Origin: Gnetum montanum
Taxonomy: Eukaryota > Streptophyta > Gnetopsida > Gnetales > Gnetaceae
Reading direction: 5' to 3'
NCBI GenBank assembly: GCA_015680685.1
Contig: MNCI01023346.1
Span: 363,444-427,443, forward strand
DNA length: 64,000 nt
Numbering within the stretch: the first letter of the stretch is position 1; every line of letters starts with the position of its first letter. Positions 10,720-22,400 of this stretch are shown here, piece after piece. Position numbers and translations under genes: made by a program. The notes beneath the pieces are model-generated. The model was not told the DNA's origin, did not search any database, and was given only the letters and a program-made list of their open reading frames with translations.

Positions 10720-12355
10720 TGATGAGCGGTGAGGTACCCCTACACCCAACCATACGAATCACTAAGGTGTTACGTACAATCCAGTTGAATTTTGTGGACC
10801 TATAGTTATCTAATGCACTAGCTCTTCTAGGAAGTGAAATGGGTGTTGAGAATTGATGAGTGGCAAGGTACCCCTACACTCAACCATACGAATACAAGCG
10901 TTTCACGCACGATCCGGTCGAACTCCAAGGACCAAGTGCTTATGCACCTTAATGGAACACTCAGGGTTAATCAATCATTGTCTTCCCAAACTTACTTGTA
11001 TTGTCATGGTTGTATGGTTAAGTAAGCTTGAGGTATATGATTTTTATAGCTTTTGTATTTTTTATGTCTTCTGCTAATAGAGGAGAGGGAGAGAGAACTA
11101 AGTGGCTAACTTACATTAACTGGTTTCTAAATGTTCCTAACACCAGTATCCGTTCCCACTTGTTGTACACATCCTAAACTAGTGCAACGCTGTTGGGGTT
11201 ACCAAATGCTAATCGTTACTGGGTTACCAAGCGCTACACGCATGCTCGAAGTAGTCGTACTGAGTGTATTTAACTAAGGGGGTTGAAGGTTGAGAGAGAT
11301 ATTAATTAACTAGGAAAGCATTAAACAATCATTAATTACTAATTAGCTTAATTTGTATGCTGCAAGGTTTATCATAAAGTTCGTCTTTATTGCCATACAC
11401 AAAATTGTGCTCAAGTACAAATTGCTCGAATAAAGATCCGTTTACTCTATGACTCCTACTGCAGGCACACAGAAATAATGCTAACTCTAGAATGACAAAA
11501 CTGTAAGAGTCTGGCTAAGGGTCTAAATCTAATTGTGTCAGAACCAAGGGTGCCGCCTCTTATTTATAGAAGATGAGGCAAGACGTGATATCGTGTATGC
11601 GATATTGCGTATGCGATATCACGTGGTGGATGTGATGTGATATCGCAATTCATCAAGAATGTTCATTGTCTCCCTAACTACACTTGTGAGGCTCAAGGGT
11701 ATGGTTTAAGTGTAATTAAGGTATATGATTTTTTATGGATTTATGCTTTATAGATGTAATTGCCTACAACAAGAATGAAGAGTAGAGTAACTTAAAATCT
11801 AACTTGTTTACTGCCTATCTAGCCTAACACAAGTAACCGGCTCACTTTCTTGGACACATCCTGAACATATATAGCATTGTTGGGCTACCAAAAGTTAAGT
11901 GTTGTTGGGTTACCAAGCATTATATGAATGCTCAAAGTGGTCGTGCTTGTGTTCATTAACTATAGGAAATAAATTGCTTAATTCAAATGCATTTAAGTGG
12001 AAAGCATGAAAGTAAAGTGCATTAAAAGAAATAGTAATCTATTCTCAATGCTGCAAGGATTGTCAAAAGAGTTTGTTTTATTCCCATCACACTACTGCGC
12101 TGAGGTACATCAATGCTCGAACAAAGAATCGTACACACTTAGACTCCTTTTGCAGGTACTCAAAAAATATTTTAGCTTTGAGGAAAATAAATGGCAAGAG
12201 CTTTGCTACTCTGACTAAAAACTAACTTGAAAACTCTTTCCAAAATTGAAGCCTAGGCGCTATATTTATAGGCCAGGATATATGACCTGACGTTGCAACT
12301 AGGCCTTGATGTTGTGTACCTGATGTCACGGCCACAAAAAAACAGTGATTCATCA
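10720..12355 (-). repeat. 5' LTR of element A, split by a nested solo LTR
   Basis: The LTR runs 10720-10853 and then 11661-12355, about 829 bp once the insertion and one TSD copy are removed, against 809 bp for the 3' LTR. The TATA box on the minus strand is at 12263-12270. The U3 cassette differs from the 3' LTR copy by an extra partial repeat (TTGCAACTAGGCCTTGATG around 12292-12312). Confidence 0.88.
10854..11655 (-). mobile_element. Nested solo LTR, perfect TSD AGAAT
   Basis: An 802-bp LTR starting TGATGAGTGGC and ending CATCA, flanked by AGAAT at 10849-10853 and 11656-11660. It lies inside the 5' LTR of A, so it is younger than A. TATA (minus) is at 11561-11568, next to a GATATC palindrome cassette (11580-11650). 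Its outer end resembles the LTR of element D (ACGCACGATCCGGTC-like block), so it derives from the D subfamily. Confidence 0.92.
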
Positions 12356-12700
12356 CATACGGTGCCCAAATTTGTTCTTGTGTATATTTACTATGAATTG
12401 AATATGAACTATACATAGTATTTAAAACCCTCTAAGTAATACAATCTTGCAAAGAATATCTATTTGAAATTAAGATGCCTAAATACCTATACGAACAAAT
12501 AATTTCAATTTTCTTTGATCCTATATAAAAATCATTTGCAAAAGATCTTTTATCACACATAATCATTTTGGTTTTGCTAACATTGACTTTCATCCTTGAG
12601 AACATGCAAAAATCATCTAAAATTTGAAGCATAAACTTCATTTGTACTTCAATTTTTGCTATAAGAACTCAAAAAAATGAAAGTGAAACTCAAATGCTTT
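12356..12700 (-). pseudogene. LINE reverse transcriptase fragment
   Basis: The minus strand (12641-12432) encodes part of a non-LTR retrotransposon RT: LDDFCMFSRMKVNVSKTKMI followed by YRYLGI, the diagnostic KxNxSKTK...YLGI pattern just after the catalytic box. Upstream (about 12670) VLIAK remains from the segment that follows FADD in intact LINEs, but the catalytic residues have decayed. The frame runs left to the CATAC duplication and resumes at 1627. Confidence 0.75.
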
Positions 12701-12767
12701 TTATTATGTCTGAAGACCCTTAAGATCAATTGGACATAAGAAATATACATAGTGTGTGTAACAAACA

Positions 12768-12840
12768 CTTCATCAATAAGGTGCTTGTTTCTCAAGTTGA
12801 AGACCTAAGTTCTAACCTAGGTGTAGCCACTCAAAGAGAT
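12768..12840 (+). repeat. SINE-like tRNA-related fragment
   Basis: The stretch AAGGTGCTTGTTTCTCAAG, then GACCTAAGTTCTAACC, looks like a tRNA-derived head with a degenerate B box. The same words occur in each unit of the tandem array at 39530-40124. Assignment as a SINE is inference from two motifs. Confidence 0.35.
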
Positions 12841-13160
12841 TAGGCTTTCACTCATCTATTAACTCTCTGAAGGCCTTGCTTAGGCGATGAGCACTATGGC
12901 TTTAGGTGATGATCTTTTTTTATTATTCTTGTTATATCAAGACAAATTTCCTTATTAGTTATTTATATCAACTAATTAATAATTTCTATATTATAAGTAA
13001 AAATACTTACAAAAACTTTTATCTTCTCTAGTTTTTTATTGTCATTTGATCAATCTTATAGTTAACATTAACTTGATTTTTCATATCTTCAACAACAAAT
13101 TATTTTTTTAATCATTAACTTCAAAATTAGGACAAGGCTAGGATGATGATGATGATGGAG

Positions 13161-13311
13161 GGTAGGGGATGTTGGAACCTCGAAATAATTGTAATGTAGG
13201 TGCATCCCTAGATATATAGTCCAATTAGAACTTTGTAACTATTGTTGATCATAATCAAATCCATGACTTGGGGATTCTAAATTAAAAGTCTTTTCTACTA
13301 TGTTGGGTTAA
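13161..13311 (-). repeat. tRNA-derived SINE copy 1 (diverged)
   Basis: Minus-strand copy of the family best seen at 15319-15458. The B-box-like CATGGATTTGATTA and the body AGTTCTAATTGGACTATATA, ending GGTTCCAACATCCCCTACC, are recognisable. The A box is degenerate. Confidence 0.6.
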
Positions 13312-14950
13312 AACTTTGATGCAAATCACATGTAGTAGCTAAAGAGAGTTGGTATAGACCAAAAAAATGCAGAAAAAGTAAAGAAACTACAAAACATGGA
13401 AGAATTTGCTTAAGATAAACTATAAATGATGATGATGATGATGATGATCTACTCACTAGAGATATAGCCAACACAAAAATTTTGTAAAACTTATGAAAAA
13501 AATAAGTTTATTTACTTAGTAGCTTGTCACACCCTAAATTTAACCATAGATGTATTGTGAAATGCTTTAGAGCTTTGTGAAAATAAACTTGAGAAATATT
13601 AAGAAATGCTTTAGAGCTTTGTGAAATGTCGACATATTGTGAAACGTGAAATAATTATGAAATTGGATATGCAATGTTGTGAAATATGAGCTAAAGAAAT
13701 AAACTCGATTGACTATAGGAATTATTTAGCTATAGATAAATAATTTGGGGTAAATAATTTGACTCATGAATGGTGGCCAGGGGAAGAACCAGGGAGGTTA
13801 AGGAAAGGAAGTGTTAGACCTGATAATAATATTAATAATAAGTAAAATAAATGAAAGTATATCATAGGCTTAACACATGGTAGAGAACACCAAAAAAAAG
13901 AAGGAAAGGGAAATCTTTCAAATTACAAATATGTATCCTCAAGTGTAAAACCTTATAGTTGATATTTTTGAAAAATCAAAGAGAATAATATTAATTATTT
14001 ATTAGGATGATAACTTCATCCTAACTACATTTACATAACTTTCAACATTTATGCTTGAAGCTAAAACAACAATAAAATTTGAGGTAGTAATAGAAAGTTG
14101 TTACAACATATTAGCATCTAAAAGAATACAAGAAATTAGTGGCACATGATCTTCATCACCATTACTTCACCACTTAATATTAACCTTGCATTGATCAATA
14201 CTTTTATAATACAAGTAAAAACATTTATAGAAGCTTTTGTTTTCTTTGATTTCTTTGTTATCATTTCATCATTCTTATTGTTGACATTAACCTGATTTTT
14301 CATATCTTCAACTTAAATTATTTTTCTTTATCATCAACTTTAAATGTTTTTTCTTTTCCTCGACATTTTTTAAGAAAAAAATAATAAACATTAAATAAAT
14401 ATCCTTCACGATGATAAAAAATTCCAAGAATTATGAACATTAGAATATGCAATTCGTTGACTGTAAGTCTTTTTGATTGATTGCAAATTTGAAATTCTTG
14501 TTACAGTTAAAAACACTAATTCCAAAAAAAAAAAAAAAAAGGTTTGTGAAAACAAAATGATGTGGAAATAAATTCCATATGCTTGATGGGACTAAGAAGA
14601 ATAATAATTTCCTACTTAACTATTTGAAAAATCAATGGAAGGTTAAATGGCTTGTCAAAATATGAAACTTTAGAATCTTCTTCAAATTGGATATCAAAAT
14701 CTAGAGTCCACTCATGAATGATCAACATTGCATGCTTATGTATAAAAGAGCCTAGATTTAGGACATGTTCTCCATTGAAGTATTGCCTAGCTTAACAAGT
14801 AGAAAATACGAGAATGATTTCACTATCATATTTTCTCATCTTATCATTTAATTGCTAAGCGAAACTTGGATTATGAGGTATGCAATTCAAAATTTGAATG
14901 AATACATATAGTGATGTAATATCAATTAAAAGTTACTTATAGCCATCTCT

Positions 14951-15110
14951 AGGGGTAGGGGGACAGTGTTCAAACCAACAATATTATATGAGCAATATTT
15001 ACCTCCATGATAAATAGTTCAATTAGAACTTTATAATTTAGTAGTGCCCACTAGAATTGAATCCATAACTTAGAGTTTCCAAACTAACAGTCTTACCACT
15101 AGACTAACAT
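14951..15110 (-). repeat. tRNA-derived SINE copy 2
   Basis: The minus strand begins TTAGTCTAGTGGTAAGA (matches the pol III A box TRGYNNARNGG) and has GGATTCAATTC as B box about 35 nt on. The body AAAGTTCTAATTGAAC and the tail ending CCCCCTACCCCTAG match the other copies. Confidence 0.7.
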
Positions 15111-15318
15111 CTCATTCCTACATGGTATATCAAGTATAACTTGAAGTGGTAACCATTTTGGTGCCTTGAGCTTATCAATATGAACGACAAAGTTTAAATT
15201 ATATTTGAAGTAGTGTTATAGTTGTCTAATAATTCTTCTAATATACCATGTTGGCTATATGTCTTGGAATGTACTTATAGTTTGGGAGGATGGGGGCTGT
15301 TGAGACCCAAAAAAATTG

Positions 15319-15458
15319 AGGGGGTGTTGGAACTTGAAATAAGTGAAACATAGGTATACCCCAAGATACATAGTCCAATTAGAACTTTATATAACTTAGC
15401 ATTGGAATCAAACCCATGACCTAGAGCTTCCATATCAAGTATCTTACCACTAGGCTAA
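15319..15458 (-). repeat. tRNA-derived SINE copy 3 (best pol III boxes)
   Basis: The minus strand reads TTAGCCTAGTGGTAAGA (A box TAGCCTAGTGG, full consensus match) and GGGTTTGATTCC (B box, one mismatch to GGTTCGANTCC) at tRNA-like spacing. The body contains AAGTTCTAATTGGACTATG and the 3' end CCAACACCCCCTCAA followed by a T run. Confidence 0.78.
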
Positions 15459-15569
15459 GACCCCAAGGTATATAGTCTAATTATAGCTTTATAACTCAAC
15501 ATTGCCCACTAGAATCAAATGCATGATGTAAAACATCTAAATAAAGAATTTTACCACTACTAAGCTAAC
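15459..15569 (-). repeat. tRNA-derived SINE copy 4, truncated, head-to-tail with copy 3
   Basis: On the minus strand it starts GTTAGCTTAGTAGTGG with the B-box-like GCATTTGATTCT, runs through AATTAGACTATATACC and stops at CCTTGGGGTC, exactly where copy 3 begins. The usual CCAACACCCC tail is missing, so the two form a head-to-tail dimer. Confidence 0.65.
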
Positions 15570-15699
15570 TTCATTGTTAAATTGGAAGTTCTTAATTTTG
15601 AACTTTAAACCATAAGTTCAAGTGCAATAAGTAATGCTTAGTGATAAACATATTTATATCAACATGGAAGGTAAGCGATTTTCTCAAACGTAAGGCGTG

Positions 15700-16248
15700 C
15701 TTTTGGTGTCCTCAATCGGACGGAGCTGCCAAAATAATATGGACGGCCAACCCACACGGCTAAATTTTAGTTTTAAAAAAATTTCAAAAATCCGGAAGGG
15801 AATTCAGGAAAGGCAAATGGAAATGTATGTAATGAATGCAAGTTCCTCAAAAATTTGAGCCCCGCAGGAGAACTGCAAAATGGTGGACATAATCATGGCA
15901 GTGCATCCATGACCAAGTTGACGGAGTATGCGAATGCAAATCCACGCTGCAATCCAAGTTAAAAAAGCAGAGCAATTCGGGAATAATAATTGCTCCTCCT
16001 TTTGTTATTTTTGGCTGCGTTTTTTTTCTCGGTTGCATCTTCCGACGGGATTGGAACTTTCATCCATTGTGACAGAGAGAGACAAAGATCCCCTCACAGA
16101 TTATTGGTGCGGGAATTTCAAAAGATCGTAACATGATGATCGTGAGGAAAAGCTGCCGGATGATTGAGGGTTGAAGATTAAATGCTTCGCAATTCAGATT
16201 TCCTCAGCAGGAGCTGGAGCTGTACCTGTTCTTGTTCTGGAGCCAACA
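15700..16248 (+). promoter_or_regulatory. Presumed promoter and 5' leader of the LMBRD2-like gene
   Basis: More GC-rich than the intergenic DNA to the left, and it runs directly into the conserved first exon. No clear TATA box is seen. The leader contains a 13-codon uORF (16133-16174) and the start of an overlapping 74-codon uORF (16182). The transcription start is unknown. Confidence 0.45.
16133..16174 (+). promoter_or_regulatory. Short upstream ORF (13 codons)
   Basis: ATGATGATC... to TGA at 16172-16174, ending 74 nt before the main start. It has three in-frame ATGs. It would act only if the transcript starts upstream of 16133. Confidence 0.4.
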
Positions 16249-16406
16249 ATGTGGGTATTTTATTTGATCTCGCTTCCGCTGACGCTGGGCATGGTTGCCG
16301 CCACTTTGAAATACTTTGCCGGGCCAGATGTTCCCCGTTATGTTTTCTTCACCGTGGGTTATGCCTGGTTTTGCTCCCTCTCCATTATTATTCTCGTGCC
16401 GGCTGA
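16182..16406 (+). promoter_or_regulatory. Overlapping upstream ORF spanning the main start codon
   Basis: The ATG at 16182 opens a 74-codon frame that is out of frame with the main ORF and runs through its start at 16249, to a stop 10 nt before the exon 1 donor. Its ATG context is weak (T at -3, C at +4), whereas the main ATG has A at -3, so leaky scanning is plausible. A translational-control role is inference. Confidence 0.4.
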
Positions 16407-16416
16407 TATTTGGACT
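16249..16416 (+). CDS. LMBRD2: LMBRD2-like exon 1
   Basis: Residues 1-56: the first two membrane segments and the conserved IIILVPADIWT end. Donor GTAAGA at 16417, phase 0. Confidence 0.93.
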
Positions 16417-19400
16417 GTAAGATGCTCTAATCCTTGCTCGCCGGATATTTCATGATACCGGAGTTTAATTAAGAACGTTTGTTTTCACGTATACCTCACA
16501 GTTCTTTTAACTGTGAAGGGCTAGAGCACAATCCCACGCAACAAATTTCCACATGCCAGGAAAACATATTAATTGGAATTGCTACACAATTGGATTTGGA
16601 AGACGCTTTTCCAGATATTATTACGACTTAATTCTTGCTGCAAGTATTGCTAATGTCATTGAAAATTAGCTTTTGCTTTTTGTTTGATTAGGGTTACGTG
16701 TTTTAAAAATTACTTTGAGGATTTCAGCGTCGAAAATGGAATGATTTTCGTATTTGTGCATACTTTGCGATACATCTAATGTGGAGTTGTTTTTGAGGCC
16801 TATGGTTATATCATTGATGAAAATTTTTTAACCAAATATTGCAAGGGTGCTCATTACCTAAATTTTCAGAGGCCTCACATGCCATGCCTTAGAAGTACTG
16901 AGAAAATGTTATAAAACCCATTGTTGCAGACTGACCTACGGATATCGAATTTGTATAAATTTTATGGCCTAAATAGGATGTCCTGCAGATGTGATGCGAC
17001 AAAAAAACATTTTTCCATATTTTCCCTTTCTCATGTTTAGTAAAATTTCCCTACACAGTTATTTTTCTTTAGGACTGAGGGAACTGAACTTTAGGACCCA
17101 TTTACCATCTCTACCCATTATGGTCCCCAATTATCTGCAATGGCAGGCACTGCGAGTTTGTAACAGAATTGCTGGGAATCACAAACAGGGGCTGAAACTT
17201 AAATAAACTTAAATATTTGCACAACTTTCCCTAAAAGCTTTATTGTCACTTGGAAAATCAATATCCATGAAATTAGCAACTTGCTACTTGCCATTGCTTA
17301 GTAGAAATCATTTGACTCTTTGTTTGGCAAGAGGTCCAAAGAATGCGTATCACATTTAAGTCTTCAAGTTTCTTATATCTTTTCATTATTGCTCTCCTTG
17401 CTGAACTTTGAGTCATTGTCAGCATTGAGTTGGTTAATATTCATTACCCCAACAAAATTTAGCATTTCTGAAATACATAAAGAAAAGATCTGTTATCAAG
17501 GTTAGGGACATCAGTCATAACATATGAACTATTTTCTTTCATCAGAGGAAACAAGCTCATGAATGTTTTCCTTGTATAAGTACTTCACCCTCCATCATAG
17601 TTGAGCATCTATATTCATTTGTGCAACTTCTAAAGACAATGATGGACATTGAGAAACCAAAACCAAGAGATGAAAACAACAATGATTGTATGCTGGTTAA
17701 ACAAGACTTATACTTAATTTTTAGCTGTAATTAATATCTATTTGAAACAAAATATTTAAACTACACACAAAATTTTTTTATAATTCAAAGACATAACATT
17801 TCCTACACAAAATATTAGACCAAACAAAGTGGGAAACCATACCCGTGCATTCACTATTCTTTTTTATAGGGATATTATCTAAGACTGAAGGGGTTCCAGT
17901 CTCATAATTTATTATGAGATGTTCACCCAAAGTTCTGTATTCTGTAACAACAAATTAAGAGTGGTATGTTGCATAATTGAGGTTGGTATTGGAATCAAGA
18001 ATGACAAGTTGCTTCGGCACAGTTATTTATGGTAGACTATTGCGTTGGAAGATTTCACTATAATGTTATCCTCAAAAGTCATGGTAGCATATTTAGGATT
18101 GCAAATATTACAGGTTAAACAATTTCCAAAGTTATGAATCTGTCATTCTATTTTACAAAAATACAATAAACTGTTTCTCAATAATGTGTTAGTTCCCCTA
18201 AAGTCTTTTTTATCATGGTTTTTATTCTTCTTAAATGAGTTTTGATGTGCTGTTTTATAAGTGAATGAACACTTCTTTACCTTTTGGCAGACCATTATTG
18301 GGCAAGAAAAAGGAGGAATTGCTTTCTTCTGGGGCTGGTCATATTGGAGTACTTTTCTTCTTACATGGTATTCAGTTTTGAACTCTAGTTTGTTGTTGTT
18401 AAGTTATGCTGTCAAAATAGAAATGATAGTGTACTAACATGTTAAGCACATCTTTCATTAAAACTCATGCATTTTCCCTTTTATCGTTATTAGTTTCAGT
18501 TCCAACTATGGATGGATGATGTTTCCTCCAATAATTTGATTGAAGGCATCTCATGTTTGTAATTGCGCAGAAACACAAAATACTTCTAGTAACTGTCTAT
18601 TACTACCTCGAAGCACTCATCTTTGTCTTATGAATACAAAGAATGGGACAATGCTTAGTTTTTCTTTTACAATTATTAGTTAATGTGGATTTGTCTTTAT
18701 TAACAACCATAATCCATGTTGTACCCATACTCATCTTTCTTTCAGCCATTTGGAAGCTTGGATGCAACATATATATCCTTAGTAGTTGCCTACCAGCTAG
18801 ACAACATCATTAAGGTTTTGTACAACATTTGGCCTCATTTTGACTTCAAATTAACAGGTCAGCATCTGGAAGCTTCCAAGGTCTTCTTGGTGGGCTCCAG
18901 TGCATCATTTCTTCACAACCTACGAAGCATTTTTTAGTCTATAAATAGAAGATTGCGGACATCATTTTGAGCATCTTTGATCTCTTATCAAATCAAGTTG
19001 AATCGAATTAGATTCTCTTTCAAAAAAGGAGCAAATTCACATCAAATAGTCACATTGCACTTTCAGAGCTCTTGTATCCCTTGGCAAACCCTATATGACG
19101 TAACTGTATCCTCTTTGTTGTGCACCTATTTGACACACAAATAAACCCTTGGATCAAACCTAGATAGTTTGGTTTGATCCAAAACTCTGTTACGTCAGGC
19201 CTGCACTTGCATTGACGTTTATCCCAGAAGAAAACCCAATCAAGTATTCACATTATAGATCGAGGTGACACAGCTTCTTGTTTGTAGCCTCTGAGTCACC
19301 TAGTTTTTCTCCAAAGATATTGCTAATCTGTAGGTTCCAGCTTGTTTTTATTTTTATATTTTTTTCTATTCTATCCCCAAACCCTATCTGCCCTAGATTG

Positions 19401-22400
19401 CAAAGAAGGGTTTTGCTTATCACTTTCTGTAAATATTTGTCTGGAAATAAAAGGTATATTTTCTCTTTTGTTTCAATCATTCTCTTTCACCTAGCATAGA
19501 TCCATTGTTTTGCCTGCAGATTCAACTGATAGAATTACGTTTTCTATTGTTTTCTACTGGTTTGTCCACAGAACTATTTCTTTTTCCTTTCTTGCATCAT
19601 TTCTAATTTTTTTCTTTTATTCTTTTTTGCTACATTTAATTTACAAATTGTTCTCTTTTGGCTTCAGTGTTACTTTTGTTGTTAGGTTGTTACGTTGATA
19701 TGACCAAAAAATCCTCATTTGATTTGGAGATACGTCTTTAGACTGTTTGGATTGCAGACAGTGTTGCACTGCCTTTTATTGCGTTAGTGATATTAAAAAA
19801 GGAAACATGATATTCCGTATAAGTTGTTGTGAGTTGGTCATGTCAATTCTTACCACAACAACTCCATTAATGCTGTTGTCACCAACTGGAGGTTTAGAAA
19901 GACATCATAGACTATTACTAGTTGCCTATGACTAATACTATCATGAGTTGGCTATGACTCATAGTACAAGTCATATCAATAACATGATTTCCAACTATAC
20001 TTATGAAGATCGGATCAGATCGGAAATCATTTTTTCATTCCCAAGATTCCAGATTGCGGATCGTGATCTGGAATCACATGGAATCAAAATATTACAAAAC
20101 ATTAAAATATATTGAATTTTTAATAAATTTTAAAAGAATATGCAATTGAGAAGACAAAAAAATTCAAAAAACCATAAAAAATTAATAGATTCAACATTAA
20201 AATAGAAAATTCTAAACATACTAATACAACAACAATACATCAAGTATGAATGTCAACGTAAATTCATTGTTTATACTCCCATATACATTACAAAAAGTTT
20301 CAAATGTATGCTACACTGCAGTAGTCAGCATTCACCATCAACTAACAAATGAGCTGAATAATGTCTACAATCAGTTATTGAAGTGATTCAAAATGAGTTA
20401 AAGAATGCATTGCTGAACTCCCTAAGAACATGTTGTGCTCAAAATGCATTCCTTTTTGCAGAAAAATGTGCACTTAAAGTGCCAAAAAACCTTGAAATTG
20501 CTAATGATGCATATCCATAATGTCTTTTGCTCATTTTTTTCTACTTGTATAGCTGTATTGAGTCATGAATTTTGTTATTTGGATAGTGGTTTAATGTATA
20601 AAGGAAATTTTTATGTTAAGCAAATGTAGACTTCTAATTGGTATTTTCAAACATTTTGGAATCGTTTGGAATCATCTGGAATTGTGATTTTGAATTGGAT
20701 TGTAATCCGGAATTGTTTGGAATTGTCTAGAAGTGTGATTCTGAATTGGATCATGATCTAGAATTGATCTAGATCGCAATCTGAACAATTGCAACCTGGA
20801 ATTGCCTGGATCATGATCTTGATCCTGATGCAATCTTCATAAGTATGTTTCCAACCAATCCATGAATACAGGAGGCAACATACATTGAATAACCTGAAAC
20901 CTTACTATGCTTGTATCCTATTTATCCCATGGATTTGGTGACAATGTCTTTTGTTAAGATAAATTGTATTTTGCAGTTTTGGTTGATTCCAGACTGCAAT
21001 CTAATGAGTTTCTTAATTTGTTTCCCATCTAAATTTAAACCTGATGCTTCTTGAGGCTGCTTGCTCTTAGGCAGCCTAATCCCTGTTCAAGGAATCAAAT
21101 TCCTGTCTGTCCTTTGAGAGTTAGAAAACTTACTATTTGAGTATGTCATGTGGACTGATACCAATCTCAAGGGATACTTTTAATATGGCCATAGGTTGCA
21201 TTTCTTGGATTTGAAACCATACATTGGAGCCTCAATATTTATGATTTTATGGCCTCATGCTTTGCAACTTCCTAACATTCAAAGTTTAAAATTTGGCACT
21301 GATTGCTAGTTACACTGTTTTCATCACACAGTTTTTGCTTGTCAATTATTCCGTAGCATACTAAAGTTTTCACAATGGAATGCAACCTAAAATTGGAAAT
21401 TATATTTCCTTTTCACGTATACTGGAATGCTTACTTTGTTTGACATGCTCCAGATAGATTTGTGCTGAATATTTTATTTACCATGGTAGCTACCAAATCT
21501 GCATCAATGCTATCCCAATTGAAATACTAGATGCCTTCATGTATTTCGTTGTTTCACATGTTGTAACAATTTGTTCAATATTTTTTTTGACGTTTAGTTG
21601 ATTTGCAGTACCTATCTGAGCATGACGTATATCTGCTTTCTATGAAACTACATGTTTCATAAATTATTATTACATGCTAACCTTTTCTCATTTACATTCA
21701 ATAACCCTTAATCTTCAAGTTCTGTAATTAATTTTGCTTAAACATACAATGTATGATGTGACATCTTTTGCAACTAATTTTGTATTTCTGTATAGGGCCA
21801 TTGTCCCAATGATTCAGGGTTATGAAGATGCTACAGATTTTACAGTAACAGAGAGATTGAAGACAAGCCTTCAAGGAAATCTTGTTTTCTATCTAAGTGT
21901 TGGGTCCATTGCATTACTTGGAGTTGTTATCTTGATCCTTATGCACAAAAGTTGGTGAGCCTCTTGAATATTATTGGCATATAATTGAAGAGTTCTCTTT
22001 TGAGTTCTTACAGTGATTGGTCCTAGTATACATCATCAGATAGAGTGAATAGTTATTAGTATTAAAATAACTTTCATTGGATTTTTCGTTCTCTTGACTA
22101 TTGATGAAGCAAAGTAGATGCTATATGTCTTGATTGGTGGACGATGTCTCTCCTTTGTTAAGGTCAAAAATACACATATTGTTAATTAGATATTAATTGA
22201 ATGTACAAATTTCATTGGCATATTTTCAGAAAAATCAAATTATGAACTCTAATTATAACTGAGAATAATCTTTTTCTTTTATGTTGAAAACAAAAACCCA
22301 ATGTGCTTAAGCCCATGTTAAAATTTTTTTCAAGTTCTATTCTACAAAACTTTGTGTCAAGCCTGTGTTAAGTTCAGTGTTTATAAAAATGATGTTAATG

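Larger units (their letters stand above)
1628..12355 (-). mobile_element. Element A: full-length Athila-like LTR retrotransposon with TSD CATAC
   Basis: The element is complete end to end on the minus strand: 5' LTR (10720-12355, itself interrupted), PBS, gag, protease, RT, RNase H, integrase, noncoding tail, PPT and 3' LTR (1628-2436). The 5-bp target duplication CATAC is perfect (1623-1627 and 12356-12360). Assignment to the Athila-type OTA branch rests on the tRNA-Asp-like PBS, the protease-RT-RNaseH-integrase order, the absence of a chromodomain and the RT motif style (VSPLVIVPKKGG, FMDD). The first LTR base pair is mutated (TA instead of TG). All reading frames carry stops. Unlike C and D it has no third ORF and no internal promoter cassette. 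Confidence 0.92.
12841..15700. other. AT-rich intergenic DNA with SINEs and microsatellites
   Basis: No gene is visible. Apart from the SINE copies listed separately it holds (GAT)n runs at 13144-13157 and 13426-13449, a poly-A run at 14525-14540, and a 23-bp direct repeat (GAAATGCTTTAGAGCTTTGTG) at 13559 and 13603. Stops are dense in all frames. Confidence 0.6.

Noticed and set aside
16171-16248. Upstream in-frame extension of the LMBRD2-like protein
   Set aside because: The extension has no ATG (it begins at TTG), and the family N-terminus is conserved from the Met at 16249.
19253-19499. Overlapping 73-75-codon frames on both strands in intron 2
   Set aside because: Short, no homology, and lying in intronic repeat-like DNA.
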